From positions 1 through 15,363 of the forward strand of contig USPU01000015.1 of the NCBI GenBank assembly GCA_900556745.1: a DNA stretch of 15,363 nucleotides. The letters are read 5' to 3'. The translations under genes and the position numbers were made by a program. Positions 1-6,906 of the stretch are shown piece after piece; position 1 is the first letter of the stretch, and each line of letters begins with the position of its first letter. This DNA is from an uncultured Veillonellaceae bacterium. GTDB lineage: Bacteria > Bacillota > Negativicutes > Veillonellales > Negativicoccaceae. The notes below the pieces were generated by a model. It searched no databases. It was not told the DNA's origin and saw only the letters and a list, made by a program, of their open reading frames with translations.

Positions 1-2012
1 CTCAAATTCCGCTGGATCTCCTGGCGGCCGGCGTTCACGTTATGGACGTCAACGAATTTGATCGCGACCTGTTCGGACGTCAGATCGAACAGGCGGCCAA
101 AGATTATGAAAAAGAAGTTTTACCCCCGTTCTTCCGTGAAATGACCGAATATGTGGGAAGCGGTAACATGACGCTGGCGACGCCGGGGCACCATGGCGGT
201 CAGTTCTTCCGTAAACATCCGGCCGGACGTGCCCTTTACGACTGGTTCGGTGAAAATATGTTTCGCTCCGATATGAGCTCGTCCGACGTACGCATGGGCG
301 ATCTTCTGATTCACGAAGGGGCGCCGGCGGAAGCGGAAAAACACGCGGCGAAAGTATTTAACGCCGACACGACTTACTTCGTCATGAACGGCACGTCGAC
401 GGCCAATAAAGTCGTCATCAACGCGCTCTTGCATCCGGGCGATGTCGTATTGTTCGACCGTAACAACCACAAATCCGTGCACCACGGCGCGTTGGTACAG
501 GTCGGCGCGAAACCGGTTTATTTGGAAACCGGACGCAACCCGTTCGGCTTTATCGGCGGCGTGGATGAACATTGCTTTGAAGAAGACTATCTGCGCGCGG
601 AAATCGCCAAAGTCGATCCGGAAAAAGCCAAGGCGAAACGCCCGTTCCGTTTGGCGTTGATCCAGCTCGGCACCTATGACGGCACGATTTATAACGCGCG
701 TCAGGTCATCGACCGCATCGGTCACCTGTGCGACTACATTCTTTTCGACTCCGCTTGGGTCGGTTATGAACAATTTATTCCGATGTTGCGCGACTGCAGC
801 CCGCTGCTTTTGGAACTCGGACCGGATGATCCGGGCGTCCTGGTCACGCAGTCGGTACATAAACAGCTCGCCGGCTTCTCGCAGGCCTCCCAAATTCATA
901 AAAAAGACAGTCACATTAAAGATCAGCCGCGGTACTGCAACGACGACTGCTTCAACAACGCATTTATGTTGCACGCGTCGACCTCGCCGTTCTACGCGAT
1001 TTTCGCCTCGCTGGACGTCAACGCGAAGATCCACGAAGGCAAAGCGGGCCGCAAATTGTGGGCCGATACCGTTAAACTCGGCATTGATATCCGCAAAGAA
1101 ATCATCAAAAACTGTCACTATTTCAAGCCGTTCATTCCGGAAACAATTGACGGCAAAGCGTGGAAAGATTACGACACCGATACCATCGCCAATGACGTCC
1201 GCTTCTTCCGCATGAACCCGAAAGACAGCTGGCACGGCTTTGAAGCGTACGGTGAAAATCAGTACGTCATTGATCCGTGCAAGTTGCTCCTCTATACGCC
1301 GGGCATCAATAAAAAAACGTGGGAATATGAAGACTTCGGTATTCCGGCGGGATTGCTTTCGAACTACCTGCGCGAACACGGCATGACACCGGAAAAGAGC
1401 GATTTGAACTCGATTCTCTTCCTGCTTACGCCGGCGGAAACCTATACGAAGATGCAGAACCTGATTTCACTCCTCGTGCGGTTTGAAACCTGTCTGGACG
1501 AAGATCTGCCGCTTTCGCAGGTATTGCCGAAGATTTATAAACAAAACGAAGCCCGTTACAAAGGCTACACCATTCGACAACTCTGCCAGGAAATGCACGA
1601 GTTCTACAAATCGCGCCGCGTCAACATTCTGCAGAAACGTTTGTTCCGCAAAGAATACCTGCCGGAAGTCGCGATGAGCGCGAAAGACGCGAACTATGAA
1701 TTCGTCGCGGGCAACTGGGAAAAAGTGACCCTCGATAAGATCAAAGGCCGCGTAGCTTTGGAAGGCGCGTTGCCGTACCCGCCGGGAATCATCACGATTG
1801 ATCCGGGCGAACGCTGGGGCGATACCGTCATCGAATATTTCCGTGCCTTGGAAGATACGATCAATCTGTTACCGGGATTTGCCGGTGAAATTCAGGGCGT
1901 GCACTTCGCTGAAATCGACGGTAAAACACGCGCGGTAGCGTATGTTTTGAAAGACGAAAGCGTCATTCAAAACGCGGATAGTAAAACGGCCGCGAAAAAG
2001 ACAAAAAAATAA
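1..2012 (+). CDS. speF: Ornithine decarboxylase, copy 1 (partial, 5' end outside window)
   Basis: PLP-dependent fold-I decarboxylase converting ornithine to putrescine and CO2 in the cytoplasm. The frame is open from base 3 and the protein aligns with the second copy upstream of the first ATG (base 42), so the gene enters from the left and most of its N-terminal wing domain is missing; ATG 42 is not the real start. Seen in the sequence: the PLP-lysine motif SVHK (Lys codon 861-863), the FDSAWVGYEQF stretch that contributes the PLP aspartate, HASTSPFY, and the C-terminal LPYPPG motif. The TQSVHK context matches SpeF-type ornithine decarboxylases rather than the STHK of CadA/LdcC. One odd block: bases 939-953 encode NDDCF where copy 2 has PHKRL. 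The C-terminus is lysine-rich. potE follows 40 bp downstream, as in a speF-potE operon. The family assignment is secure; exact substrate preference is inferred. Confidence 0.93.
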   Translation, partial: QIPLDLLAAGVHVMDVNEFDRDLFGRQIEQAAKDYEKEVLPPFFREMTEYVGSGNMTLATPGHHGGQFFRKHPAGRALYDWFGENMFRSDMSSSDVRMGDLLIHEGAPAEAEKHAAKVFNADTTYFVMNGTSTANKVVINALLHPGDVVLFDRNNHKSVHHGALVQVGAKPVYLETGRNPFGFIGGVDEHCFEEDYLRAEIAKVDPEKAKAKRPFRLALIQLGTYDGTIYNARQVIDRIGHLCDYILFDSAWVGYEQFIPMLRDCSPLLLELGPDDPGVLVTQSVHKQLAGFSQASQIHKKDSHIKDQPRYCNDDCFNNAFMLHASTSPFYAIFASLDVNAKIHEGKAGRKLWADTVKLGIDIRKEIIKNCHYFKPFIPETIDGKAWKDYDTDTIANDVRFFRMNPKDSWHGFEAYGENQYVIDPCKLLLYTPGINKKTWEYEDFGIPAGLLSNYLREHGMTPEKSDLNSILFLLTPAETYTKMQNLISLLVRFETCLDEDLPLSQVLPKIYKQNEARYKGYTIRQLCQEMHEFYKSRRVNILQKRLFRKEYLPEVAMSAKDANYEFVAGNWEKVTLDKIKGRVALEGALPYPPGIITIDPGERWGDTVIEYFRALEDTINLLPGFAGEIQGVHFAEIDGKTRAVAYVLKDESVIQNADSKTAAKKTKK

Positions 2013-2052
2013 TCGCCCGAGTGGCGGTGATATCTAAAAGGATGCGATCACT

Positions 2053-3390
2053 ATGTCACAAGAAACAAAAAAAATGGGCGTCGTTCAGCTGACTATTATT
2101 ACGGCGGTTAACATGATGGGCTCCGGCATCATCATGTTGCCCGCCAAGCTGGCGTCCGTTGGTACGATGTCGATCCTCTCCTGGCTGGTGACGGCGGTAG
2201 GGTCGATGTGTTTGGCTTACTGTTTTGCCCAATGTAGCATGTTCAGCAGAGAACAGGGCGGCATGGGCGGCTACGCTGACAACGCGTTCGGCAAGGCCGG
2301 CAATTTTATTTGCAACTATACGTATTCGTTTTCATTGATTATCGCCAACGTCGCGATTGCGATTTCCGCGGTCGGCTACGGCACGGAATTTATGGATATG
2401 AAACTGTCTGCCTTGGGCGTTGGGATTGCAGCGATCGCGACGCTTTGGGTGACGGCAGTACTGAATTTCGGTGGCGCCGGCATTACCGGCAAAATCGGTT
2501 CCGTTACCGTTTGGGGCGTAATTATTCCGGTCGTCGGCATCAGTCTGATCGGCTGGTTCTGGTTTGACCCGACGCTCTATATCAACTCATGGAACCCGCA
2601 CGGACTGCCTTTTATGGAAGGAGTCAGCGAGTCGATTACGCTAACCCTCTGGTCGTTCTTGGGTTTGGAATCCGCATGCGCCAACAGCGACGCGGTGGAA
2701 AATCCGGAAAAGAACGTACCGATTGCGGTGTTGGGCGGCACGCTGGGAGCAGCGATCGTCTACATTGCCTCGACCAATGTGATGGCGGGGATAGTGCCGG
2801 TTGATCAGTTGGCTGCTTCCAACGCACCGTTCGGTTTTGTCTTTGCGCATATGTTCAGTCCGATCGTCGGCAAGATCGTCATGGGTCTGATGTCGCTCGC
2901 CTGCATCGGTTCGCTTTTGGGCTGGCAGTTCACGACCGCGCAGGTATTGAAGTCGTCGGCGGACGTCGGCTACTTCCCGCATGTTTTCTCGAAAGTCACG
3001 CGCGCCAATGCGCCGGTCGCGGGCATGATCATCATGACGATTATCGAAACCGTCATCGCGTTTACGACGATTTCCCCGAGTCTGATGGAACAGTTCAGCG
3101 CGATCGTCGATCTCGCGGTCGTCACCAATCTCGTTCCGTATGTGCTTTCGATGGCCGCCTTGCCGGTTATTTTGCATAAAGCGGGCGTGTCGAAACAAAA
3201 ACAGATGACCACGTACGTGGTTAACCTCATTGCTACCGCGTACAGCTTCTACGCCCTGTATGCCTGCGGCGAATTCGCTCTGGCTTACGGCGGTCTGGTC
3301 ACCTTCTTAGGCTGGGCATTTTATGGCTTTGTCGCCAAGCGATTCGAAGTTGGTCAAACGAAAGAAAAAATGACGGCAACTCAAGTGTAA
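2053..3390 (+). CDS. potE: Putrescine:ornithine antiporter, copy 1
   Basis: Amino acid/polyamine antiporter of the APC superfamily with about 12 membrane helices, 445 aa against 439 in E. coli PotE. It would exchange external ornithine for internal putrescine across the inner membrane. The N-terminal KMGVVQLTI...NMMGSGIIMLP block and the VTVWGVIIPVVG and VENPEKNVPIAVLGGTLGAA stretches are typical of PotE. Residues known to matter in E. coli PotE are present at equivalent positions: Cys61 (C62), Trp200 (W201) and Glu206 in LGLESACAN (E207). The start at 2053 is preceded by an AAGGA ribosome binding site about 11 bases upstream. It is almost certainly co-transcribed with speF copy 1. The protein is clearly diverged from the copy at 9197, so the duplication is old or one copy was acquired. 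Confidence 0.93.
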   Translation: MSQETKKMGVVQLTIITAVNMMGSGIIMLPAKLASVGTMSILSWLVTAVGSMCLAYCFAQCSMFSREQGGMGGYADNAFGKAGNFICNYTYSFSLIIANVAIAISAVGYGTEFMDMKLSALGVGIAAIATLWVTAVLNFGGAGITGKIGSVTVWGVIIPVVGISLIGWFWFDPTLYINSWNPHGLPFMEGVSESITLTLWSFLGLESACANSDAVENPEKNVPIAVLGGTLGAAIVYIASTNVMAGIVPVDQLAASNAPFGFVFAHMFSPIVGKIVMGLMSLACIGSLLGWQFTTAQVLKSSADVGYFPHVFSKVTRANAPVAGMIIMTIIETVIAFTTISPSLMEQFSAIVDLAVVTNLVPYVLSMAALPVILHKAGVSKQKQMTTYVVNLIATAYSFYALYACGEFALAYGGLVTFLGWAFYGFVAKRFEVGQTKEKMTATQV

Positions 3391-3410
3391 TTCATCATCT
3401 AGCGGTTGTC

Positions 3411-3439
3411 TTGTTTAAAACCAGCAATTTCGATACAAT
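3411..3439 (+). promoter_or_regulatory. Putative promoter of the lysR gene
   Basis: TTGTTT (3411-3416), 17 bases, then TACAAT (3434-3439). It lies between the potE stop and the regulator and would start transcription near 3446, giving a leader of about 65 nt. The -35 box is weak, so confidence is moderate. Confidence 0.45.
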
Positions 3440-3464
3440 TACATCGTGAGATAACAAGCTATTC

Positions 3465-3494
3465 GAACAGGTGGAGGATACCTCCACCTTGTTC
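3465..3494 (+). other. Strong stem-loop in the lysR leader
   Basis: The arms GGTGGAGG (3470-3477) and CCTCCACC (3481-3488) are perfectly complementary around the loop ATA. The stem is extended by GAACA (3465-3469) pairing with TGTTC (3490-3494) across a one-base bulge, about 13 bp in all. No proper U-tract follows, so it is a poor intrinsic terminator. It could end or protect the potE mRNA 3' end, limit lysR translation, or serve as a palindromic operator. Confidence 0.6.
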
Positions 3495-3512
3495 TTGCAT
3501 TGGGGGATTACG

Positions 3513-4433
3513 ATGAATCTGGATTTTTATCGCAACTTTGTTATTGTGGCGGAATCCTATACCGTAAGTGAAGCCGCGCGACGTTTGAATATCGCGCAGC
3601 CGGCCTTGTCAGCGCAAATTAAAAGACTGGAGTCGTATTACGGCGTTCAACTGATTAAAACGAGACAGGGCAGTCGTCACTTGGAGTTGACGGCCGCCGG
3701 TGAACTTTTATATCGGCGGATGCGCCATATTTTGAATGCGACGGATGTACTGCGGACCGACCTGAAAATGGTCGCTTTCAATGAATTGGAAACGGTCGCG
3801 ATCGGCACGGTGCCGGATCTTTCCATGGCCGTGGGGGAGTATGTCACCGACTTTGTGGAACAACACCCGGATCGTCGTTGGCGCATCATGGTCAACGATC
3901 TCGCTACGCTCGCCGAGCACTTGGAACGCGGTGAAATTCATTGCATCATGACACCGTTCGCCGCGTCGCAGGCGTTTATGTATACATTGGAAGGTGCTTT
4001 TACGAGACCGATTTACGCGATCGGGGAAAAGGATCATCCGCTACTGAAAGATAAACAACACGTGCGGATGGCGTCGTTGACCAAGGATCCGATTTGCTTG
4101 GCGACGGAATTGGAAGACGGATTTTTCCGCGGCTGTCGTGAAGAACATGTCGAAATTCCCGTTGGGATACGCTGCACATCGACGGCGACGGTGGTCGATG
4201 TGGCCTTGCGTTGCCATCGGATCGCGGTCATCGCGGGCGACGTGTCGCCGTGGCTGGCGCCCTACGTTACGGCGGTTCCGTTGCGTAGCAAGTACCTGCG
4301 AGCGGAGCATTACGTCTATACGCAAAAAGGGTCGGAGAACCCGAAAGTTATGCGTCAATTTCTTGATTATCTCAAGGCGAGGAAGGACTACCAACCTGAT
4401 TTCCCACGTTCCGAGATGTCTGCGGAGGGTTGA
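3513..4433 (+). CDS. LysR-family transcriptional regulator
   Basis: DNA-binding transcription factor of 306 aa. A winged helix-turn-helix covers about residues 1-65 (FYRNFVIVAES, SEAARRLNIAQPALSAQIKRLE, then the LELTAAGELL stretch). The rest is a periplasmic-binding-protein-like effector domain. I chose ATG 3513, which has a GGGGG ribosome binding site 6-10 bases upstream and begins MNLDFYRNF as LysR proteins do. A longer reading from GTG 3471 would run through the stem-loop and adds 14 residues with no family match. The effector is not recognisable from sequence. Position between two speF-potE pairs suggests it may respond to ornithine, putrescine or pH and control one or both pairs. That is inference only: unlike many LysR genes it is not divergent from a target. 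Its stop codon overlaps the lysS promoter. Confidence 0.9.
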   Translation: MNLDFYRNFVIVAESYTVSEAARRLNIAQPALSAQIKRLESYYGVQLIKTRQGSRHLELTAAGELLYRRMRHILNATDVLRTDLKMVAFNELETVAIGTVPDLSMAVGEYVTDFVEQHPDRRWRIMVNDLATLAEHLERGEIHCIMTPFAASQAFMYTLEGAFTRPIYAIGEKDHPLLKDKQHVRMASLTKDPICLATELEDGFFRGCREEHVEIPVGIRCTSTATVVDVALRCHRIAVIAGDVSPWLAPYVTAVPLRSKYLRAEHYVYTQKGSENPKVMRQFLDYLKARKDYQPDFPRSEMSAEG

Positions 4434-4458
4434 CACTCGAAAAACGGTTTGCTATAAT
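4430..4458 (+). promoter_or_regulatory. Consensus sigma-70/sigma-A promoter upstream of lysS
   Basis: TTGACA (4430-4435), exactly 17 bases, then TATAAT (4453-4458): a perfect consensus promoter overlapping the lysR stop codon. Transcription should begin near 4465, about 215 nt ahead of lysS. A second TTGACA lies at 4477-4482 with only a poor -10 (TATGGA, 4500-4505), so the first is the likely main promoter. Confidence 0.85.
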
Positions 4459-4464
4459 TCTTGT

Positions 4465-4679
4465 TAATAAATTAAATTGACAACCATTGGGGGGTCCGGT
4501 ATGGAAGGGCAATTCGGCGCGGTATACTTACATTGCGTGCAGCCATTAGCGCCGGCACGCCGTGTGATCCTGCCGCGTAAGGCGACAGATGCCAAACCGA
4601 CGTTTCGTCGGTAAAATACTTTTCTGCACATACAAAGAAAATTCATAACGGCTATGTCGACTTAAAGGGAGAGAATAAC
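4465..4679 (+). promoter_or_regulatory. Structured lysS leader or possible small RNA
   Basis: This 215-nt stretch has no credible ORF and follows a perfect promoter. It holds several complementary arms: GCGTGC (4535-4540) with GCACGC (4555-4560), enclosed by CGCGG (4518-4522) with CCGCG (4573-4577), and a 7-bp hairpin at 4596-4612 with a TTT loop. A short T run lies at 4620-4623, so a separate transcript could end there, though the terminator is weak. I see no T-box sequence and do not recognise a known RNA family. It may be an mRNA leader regulating lysS or an independent small RNA. The lysS ribosome binding site AAGGGAGAG lies at its 3' end. Confidence 0.45.
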
Positions 4680-6239
4680 ATGGATAACGCACAACACGAA
4701 CATGGTTCCGAACTAGAACAACTGCGCGAAGGCGAATCGGAGCAGATGCAGATCCGCCGTGAAAAGCTGCAAAAGATTTACGATTTAGGAGTGACGCCGT
4801 TTGGTCAGAAATTTGACTGGACGCATCATAATCAGCAGATCATTGACGAATTTGCGGAACTGGAAGAACAGGAAGTCGCGATTGCCGGTCGTATCATGGC
4901 GCTCCGCGATCACGGCAAAACGGCGTTCCTGAATCTGCGCGACTTCACGGGCGACATTCAAGTCTACTTACGCCAGGATGAAGTATCCGAGCTCGAATAC
5001 CAACTGTTTCAATTGCTGGATATCGGTGATATCGTCGGAATTAATGGCAAGGTCTTCAAAACGCACAAGGGTGAAATCACCGTGCGCGTGGAAAAACTGA
5101 CCTTGCTTTCCAAAGGTCTGCGCCCGTTGCCGAACAAATGGCAGGGCTTGAAGGATCCGGAAATCCGTTACCGTCAACGTTATGTCGACCTGATCATGAA
5201 CCCGCAAGTGCGTGACACTTTCAAAAAGCGTTCGCAGATTATCAATTGTATTCGCGAATGGCTCACCGATCACGGTTTCATGGAAGTCGAAACGCCGATG
5301 ATGCAGACGATCTACGGCGGCGCCGCCGCGCGTCCGTTCATCACGCACCACAACGCGCATAACATGGATGTGTACATGCGGATCTCGCCGGAATTGTACC
5401 TGAAGAGATTGGTTGTCGGCGGTTTCGAACGCGTCTTTGAAATCAACCGCAACTTCCGCAACGAAGGTATCGACAACCGTCACAACCCGGAATTCACGAT
5501 GCTGGAAACGTACCAGGCGTACGGCAACTTTGAAGACGCCATCTACCAGACGGAACAAATCGTTTCCTACTGCGCGCAGAAGGTACTCGGCACGATGAAA
5601 ATTAACTATCAGGGGACGGAAATCGATCTCACCCCGCCGTGGAACCGCATGACCATGCCGGAAGCGGTCAAGAAATTCTCGGGTGAAGACTTCGACCAGG
5701 TAGAAACAATTGAAGAAGCGCGCGCGATCGCGGATCGCCTCGGTGCGGAATACACGGAACATGACGGCATCGGCAAGATCCTGAACGCGTGCTTTGAAGA
5801 AGTGGCGGAAGAAAAACTGATTCAGCCGACCTTTATTTTCGGTCACCCGCTGGAAATCTCGCCGCTCGCGAAACAAAATAAAGAAAACCCGTCGATTACC
5901 GACCGCTTTGAAGCTTTTATCTTCGGTCGCGAACTCGCCAACGGTTACTCCGAATTGAATGACCCGATCGATCAGCGCGGACGCTTTGAGCAGCAAATGC
6001 GTGAATTCGAAATGGGCGATGACGAAGCCCATCAGATGGACGAAGACTTCGTCACCGCATTGGAATATGGCTTACCGCCGACTGGCGGTTTGGGTATCGG
6101 GATTGATCGCATGATTATGTTCCTGACGGATGCCGCATCCATTCGCGATGTCATTCTGTTCCCGCTGATGCGTCCGGAAGAGGGACGCGCCGGACACGGT
6201 GACAAAGCGGACGAAGCAGCGGAAAACGAAGAAAAATAA
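4680..6239 (+). CDS. lysS: Lysyl-tRNA synthetase, class II
   Basis: Charges tRNA-Lys with lysine using ATP in the cytoplasm. It is 519 aa; bacterial LysS is about 490-510. After a short acidic extension (residues 1-25), an OB-fold anticodon-binding domain covers about 60-165 (IAGRIMALRDHGKTAFLNLRD). The class II catalytic domain follows, with YRQRYVDLI at its start, motif 2 (RNEGIDNRHNPEFTMLE) near residue 260, and motif 3 (GLGIGIDRM) near residue 472 followed by the conserved FPLMRPE close to the C-terminus. The start has a good AAGGGAGAG ribosome binding site. The gene stands alone, with its own promoter upstream and an intrinsic terminator 14 bases after the stop. Lysine charging has no direct functional link to the flanking ornithine decarboxylases. 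Confidence 0.97.
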   Translation: MDNAQHEHGSELEQLREGESEQMQIRREKLQKIYDLGVTPFGQKFDWTHHNQQIIDEFAELEEQEVAIAGRIMALRDHGKTAFLNLRDFTGDIQVYLRQDEVSELEYQLFQLLDIGDIVGINGKVFKTHKGEITVRVEKLTLLSKGLRPLPNKWQGLKDPEIRYRQRYVDLIMNPQVRDTFKKRSQIINCIREWLTDHGFMEVETPMMQTIYGGAAARPFITHHNAHNMDVYMRISPELYLKRLVVGGFERVFEINRNFRNEGIDNRHNPEFTMLETYQAYGNFEDAIYQTEQIVSYCAQKVLGTMKINYQGTEIDLTPPWNRMTMPEAVKKFSGEDFDQVETIEEARAIADRLGAEYTEHDGIGKILNACFEEVAEEKLIQPTFIFGHPLEISPLAKQNKENPSITDRFEAFIFGRELANGYSELNDPIDQRGRFEQQMREFEMGDDEAHQMDEDFVTALEYGLPPTGGLGIGIDRMIMFLTDAASIRDVILFPLMRPEEGRAGHGDKADEAAENEEK

Positions 6240-6252
6240 AAGCGATATAACC

Positions 6253-6282
6253 AAAAAAGAGACCCTGCGGGGTCTCTTTTTT
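6253..6282 (+). terminator. Intrinsic terminator after lysS
   Basis: GAGACCC (6259-6265), loop TGCG, GGGTCTC (6270-6276), flanked by six A on the left and six T on the right. The A/T symmetry means it could act in both directions, but no gene converges from the right. Confidence 0.95.
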
Positions 6283-6351
6283 AGCGCAGAAACAAATTAT
6301 GTATAGTAAAAATATATAAGTTAATCATAAATTAATAAAAATATAAGATTT

Positions 6352-6372
6352 ATTATGCATAAAATGCATAAT
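6352..6372. promoter_or_regulatory. Inverted repeat, possible ArgR-like operator
   Basis: Arms ATTATGCAT (6352-6360) and ATGCATAAT (6364-6372) are perfect inverted repeats around AAA. The shape (TGCAT, A-run, ATGCA) resembles ArgR/AhrC boxes, whose consensus arms are TGAAT and ATTCA, but the spacing is one base shorter. It lies about 280 bases upstream of the speF copy 2 promoter. Regulator identity is a guess. Confidence 0.4.
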
Positions 6373-6474
6373 GGAAAGATCGGGAATGTAAAAATAAAAT
6401 TATAAAAACATATAGATATATTAAAAATGTTTTTTGTGATTTTTAATACATCCGCTGAAAAATACCCGCCGAAC

Positions 6475-6496
6475 CTTGTATAAGACTTGTATAAGA
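6475..6496. repeat. Tandem direct repeat, 2 x 11 bp
   Basis: CTTGTATAAGA occurs twice with no gap (6475-6485 and 6486-6496). The 11-bp period puts both copies on one face of the helix, about 130 bases upstream of the promoter at 6629, as expected for cooperative regulator binding. No known operator is recognised. Confidence 0.6.
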
Positions 6497-6628
6497 GATG
6501 TTTTGAAGATTATAAAATAATTGTTGAGGTTGTTTGCAAAATTTAAAAATTATCAATAAACATTTCATTTAAAACCAAAATAAATCTGACCGATCTGTTT
6601 TGGGTGAAAATCTATGAATATTATGAAA

Positions 6629-6658
6629 TTGACAGCCTTTGAATCGGAGGAATATAAT
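6629..6658 (+). promoter_or_regulatory. Promoter of the speF copy 2 operon
   Basis: TTGACA (6629-6634), an 18-base spacer, and TATAAT (6653-6658): both hexamers are consensus. Transcription should start near 6665, leaving a leader of about 240 nt before the speF start at 6907. Confidence 0.8.
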
Positions 6659-6664
6659 GATGTT

Positions 6665-6906
6665 GAACAACGGGTGAAAGCCGCAAACACCCGTGTGGCA
6701 CGTAACGATGTTTTTTTATGCACCTTAGGTGGTCAGAATTGAATAATGAGCCGGGACAGAATCGCTCGACGATCTGCCGGGTGAATGCAAATCGCCGAGC
6801 GGGGAAACCGGTTCGGCAGGCTGATGTACATCATCGTTGTGCTAATGCCGTTTTTTTGTGGCTATGACATTTATTGTCTAAGTAAGAAGACTGGGAGGTC
6901 TTAATA
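6665..6906 (+). promoter_or_regulatory. Candidate attenuator/riboswitch leader of speF copy 2
   Basis: The non-coding leader opens with a 7-bp hairpin, ACGGGTG (6670-6676) with CACCCGT (6688-6694), followed by a T7 run at 6711-6717 and a small hairpin CACC/GGTG (6721-6731). The key feature is CGGCA at 6814-6818 (CGGCAG to 6819). It can pair upstream with CTGCCG (6774-6779), enclosing a GC-rich domain with a further hairpin (6800-6810), or downstream with TGCCG (6846-6850), which precedes seven T. These pairings are mutually exclusive, the layout of terminator/antiterminator switches. The ligand is unknown: ornithine, putrescine or pH would make biological sense. I could not match the domain to a known riboswitch class. 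No leader peptide is credible. Confidence 0.6.
6814..6857 (+). terminator. Conditional intrinsic terminator in the speF leader
   Basis: CGGCA (6814-6818) pairs with TGCCG (6846-6850). The stem can extend through GGC (6819-6821) with GCT (6841-6843) past an AA bulge, and an inner GATG/CATC helix (6823-6835) closes the loop. Seven T follow (6851-6857). It lies 50 bases before the speF start with no gene upstream, so it can only act on the leader transcript. Confidence 0.65.

Larger units (their letters stand above)
6283..6628 (+). other. AT-rich intergenic spacer with repeats
   Basis: About 345 bases with no supportable ORF and strikingly higher A+T than the flanking genes. It contains a near-perfect inverted repeat (6352-6372) and two tandem 11-bp direct repeats (6475-6496), listed separately. 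It may act as an upstream regulatory or intrinsically curved region for the speF copy 2 promoter. The A and T tracts would also fit an UP element or nucleoid-protein binding. Nothing else is recognisable. Confidence 0.7.

Noticed and set aside
120-1379. Long antisense ORFs opposite speF, lysS and potE.
   Set aside because: They mirror codon bias of GC-rich sense genes, have low-complexity Arg/Phe/Val-rich translations, no ribosome binding sites and no family match.
3471-3512. Upstream GTG start for the LysR regulator.
   Set aside because: It runs through a strong hairpin, lacks a ribosome binding site and adds residues that do not fit the LysR N-terminus. ATG 3513 fits on all counts.
4465-4679. 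T-box or lysine riboswitch controlling lysS.
   Set aside because: No T-box sequence (TGGNACCGCG-type) and no lysine-riboswitch core are visible, and the terminator-like hairpin has only a weak T run.
6657-6677. Tiny leader ORF (MMLNNG) with a GGAGG ahead of it, reminiscent of a regulatory leader peptide for speF.
   Set aside because: Its start overlaps the TATAAT -10 box (6653-6658), so it would lie upstream of or at the transcription start. It is only six codons and has no ornithine-related arrest motif I recognise.
6740-6857. Cobalamin, guanidine-I or yybP-ykoY riboswitch.
   Set aside because: Some short strings (GGTGAA, GGGAAA) look similar, but the defining core boxes are absent or out of order, so no known class is claimed.
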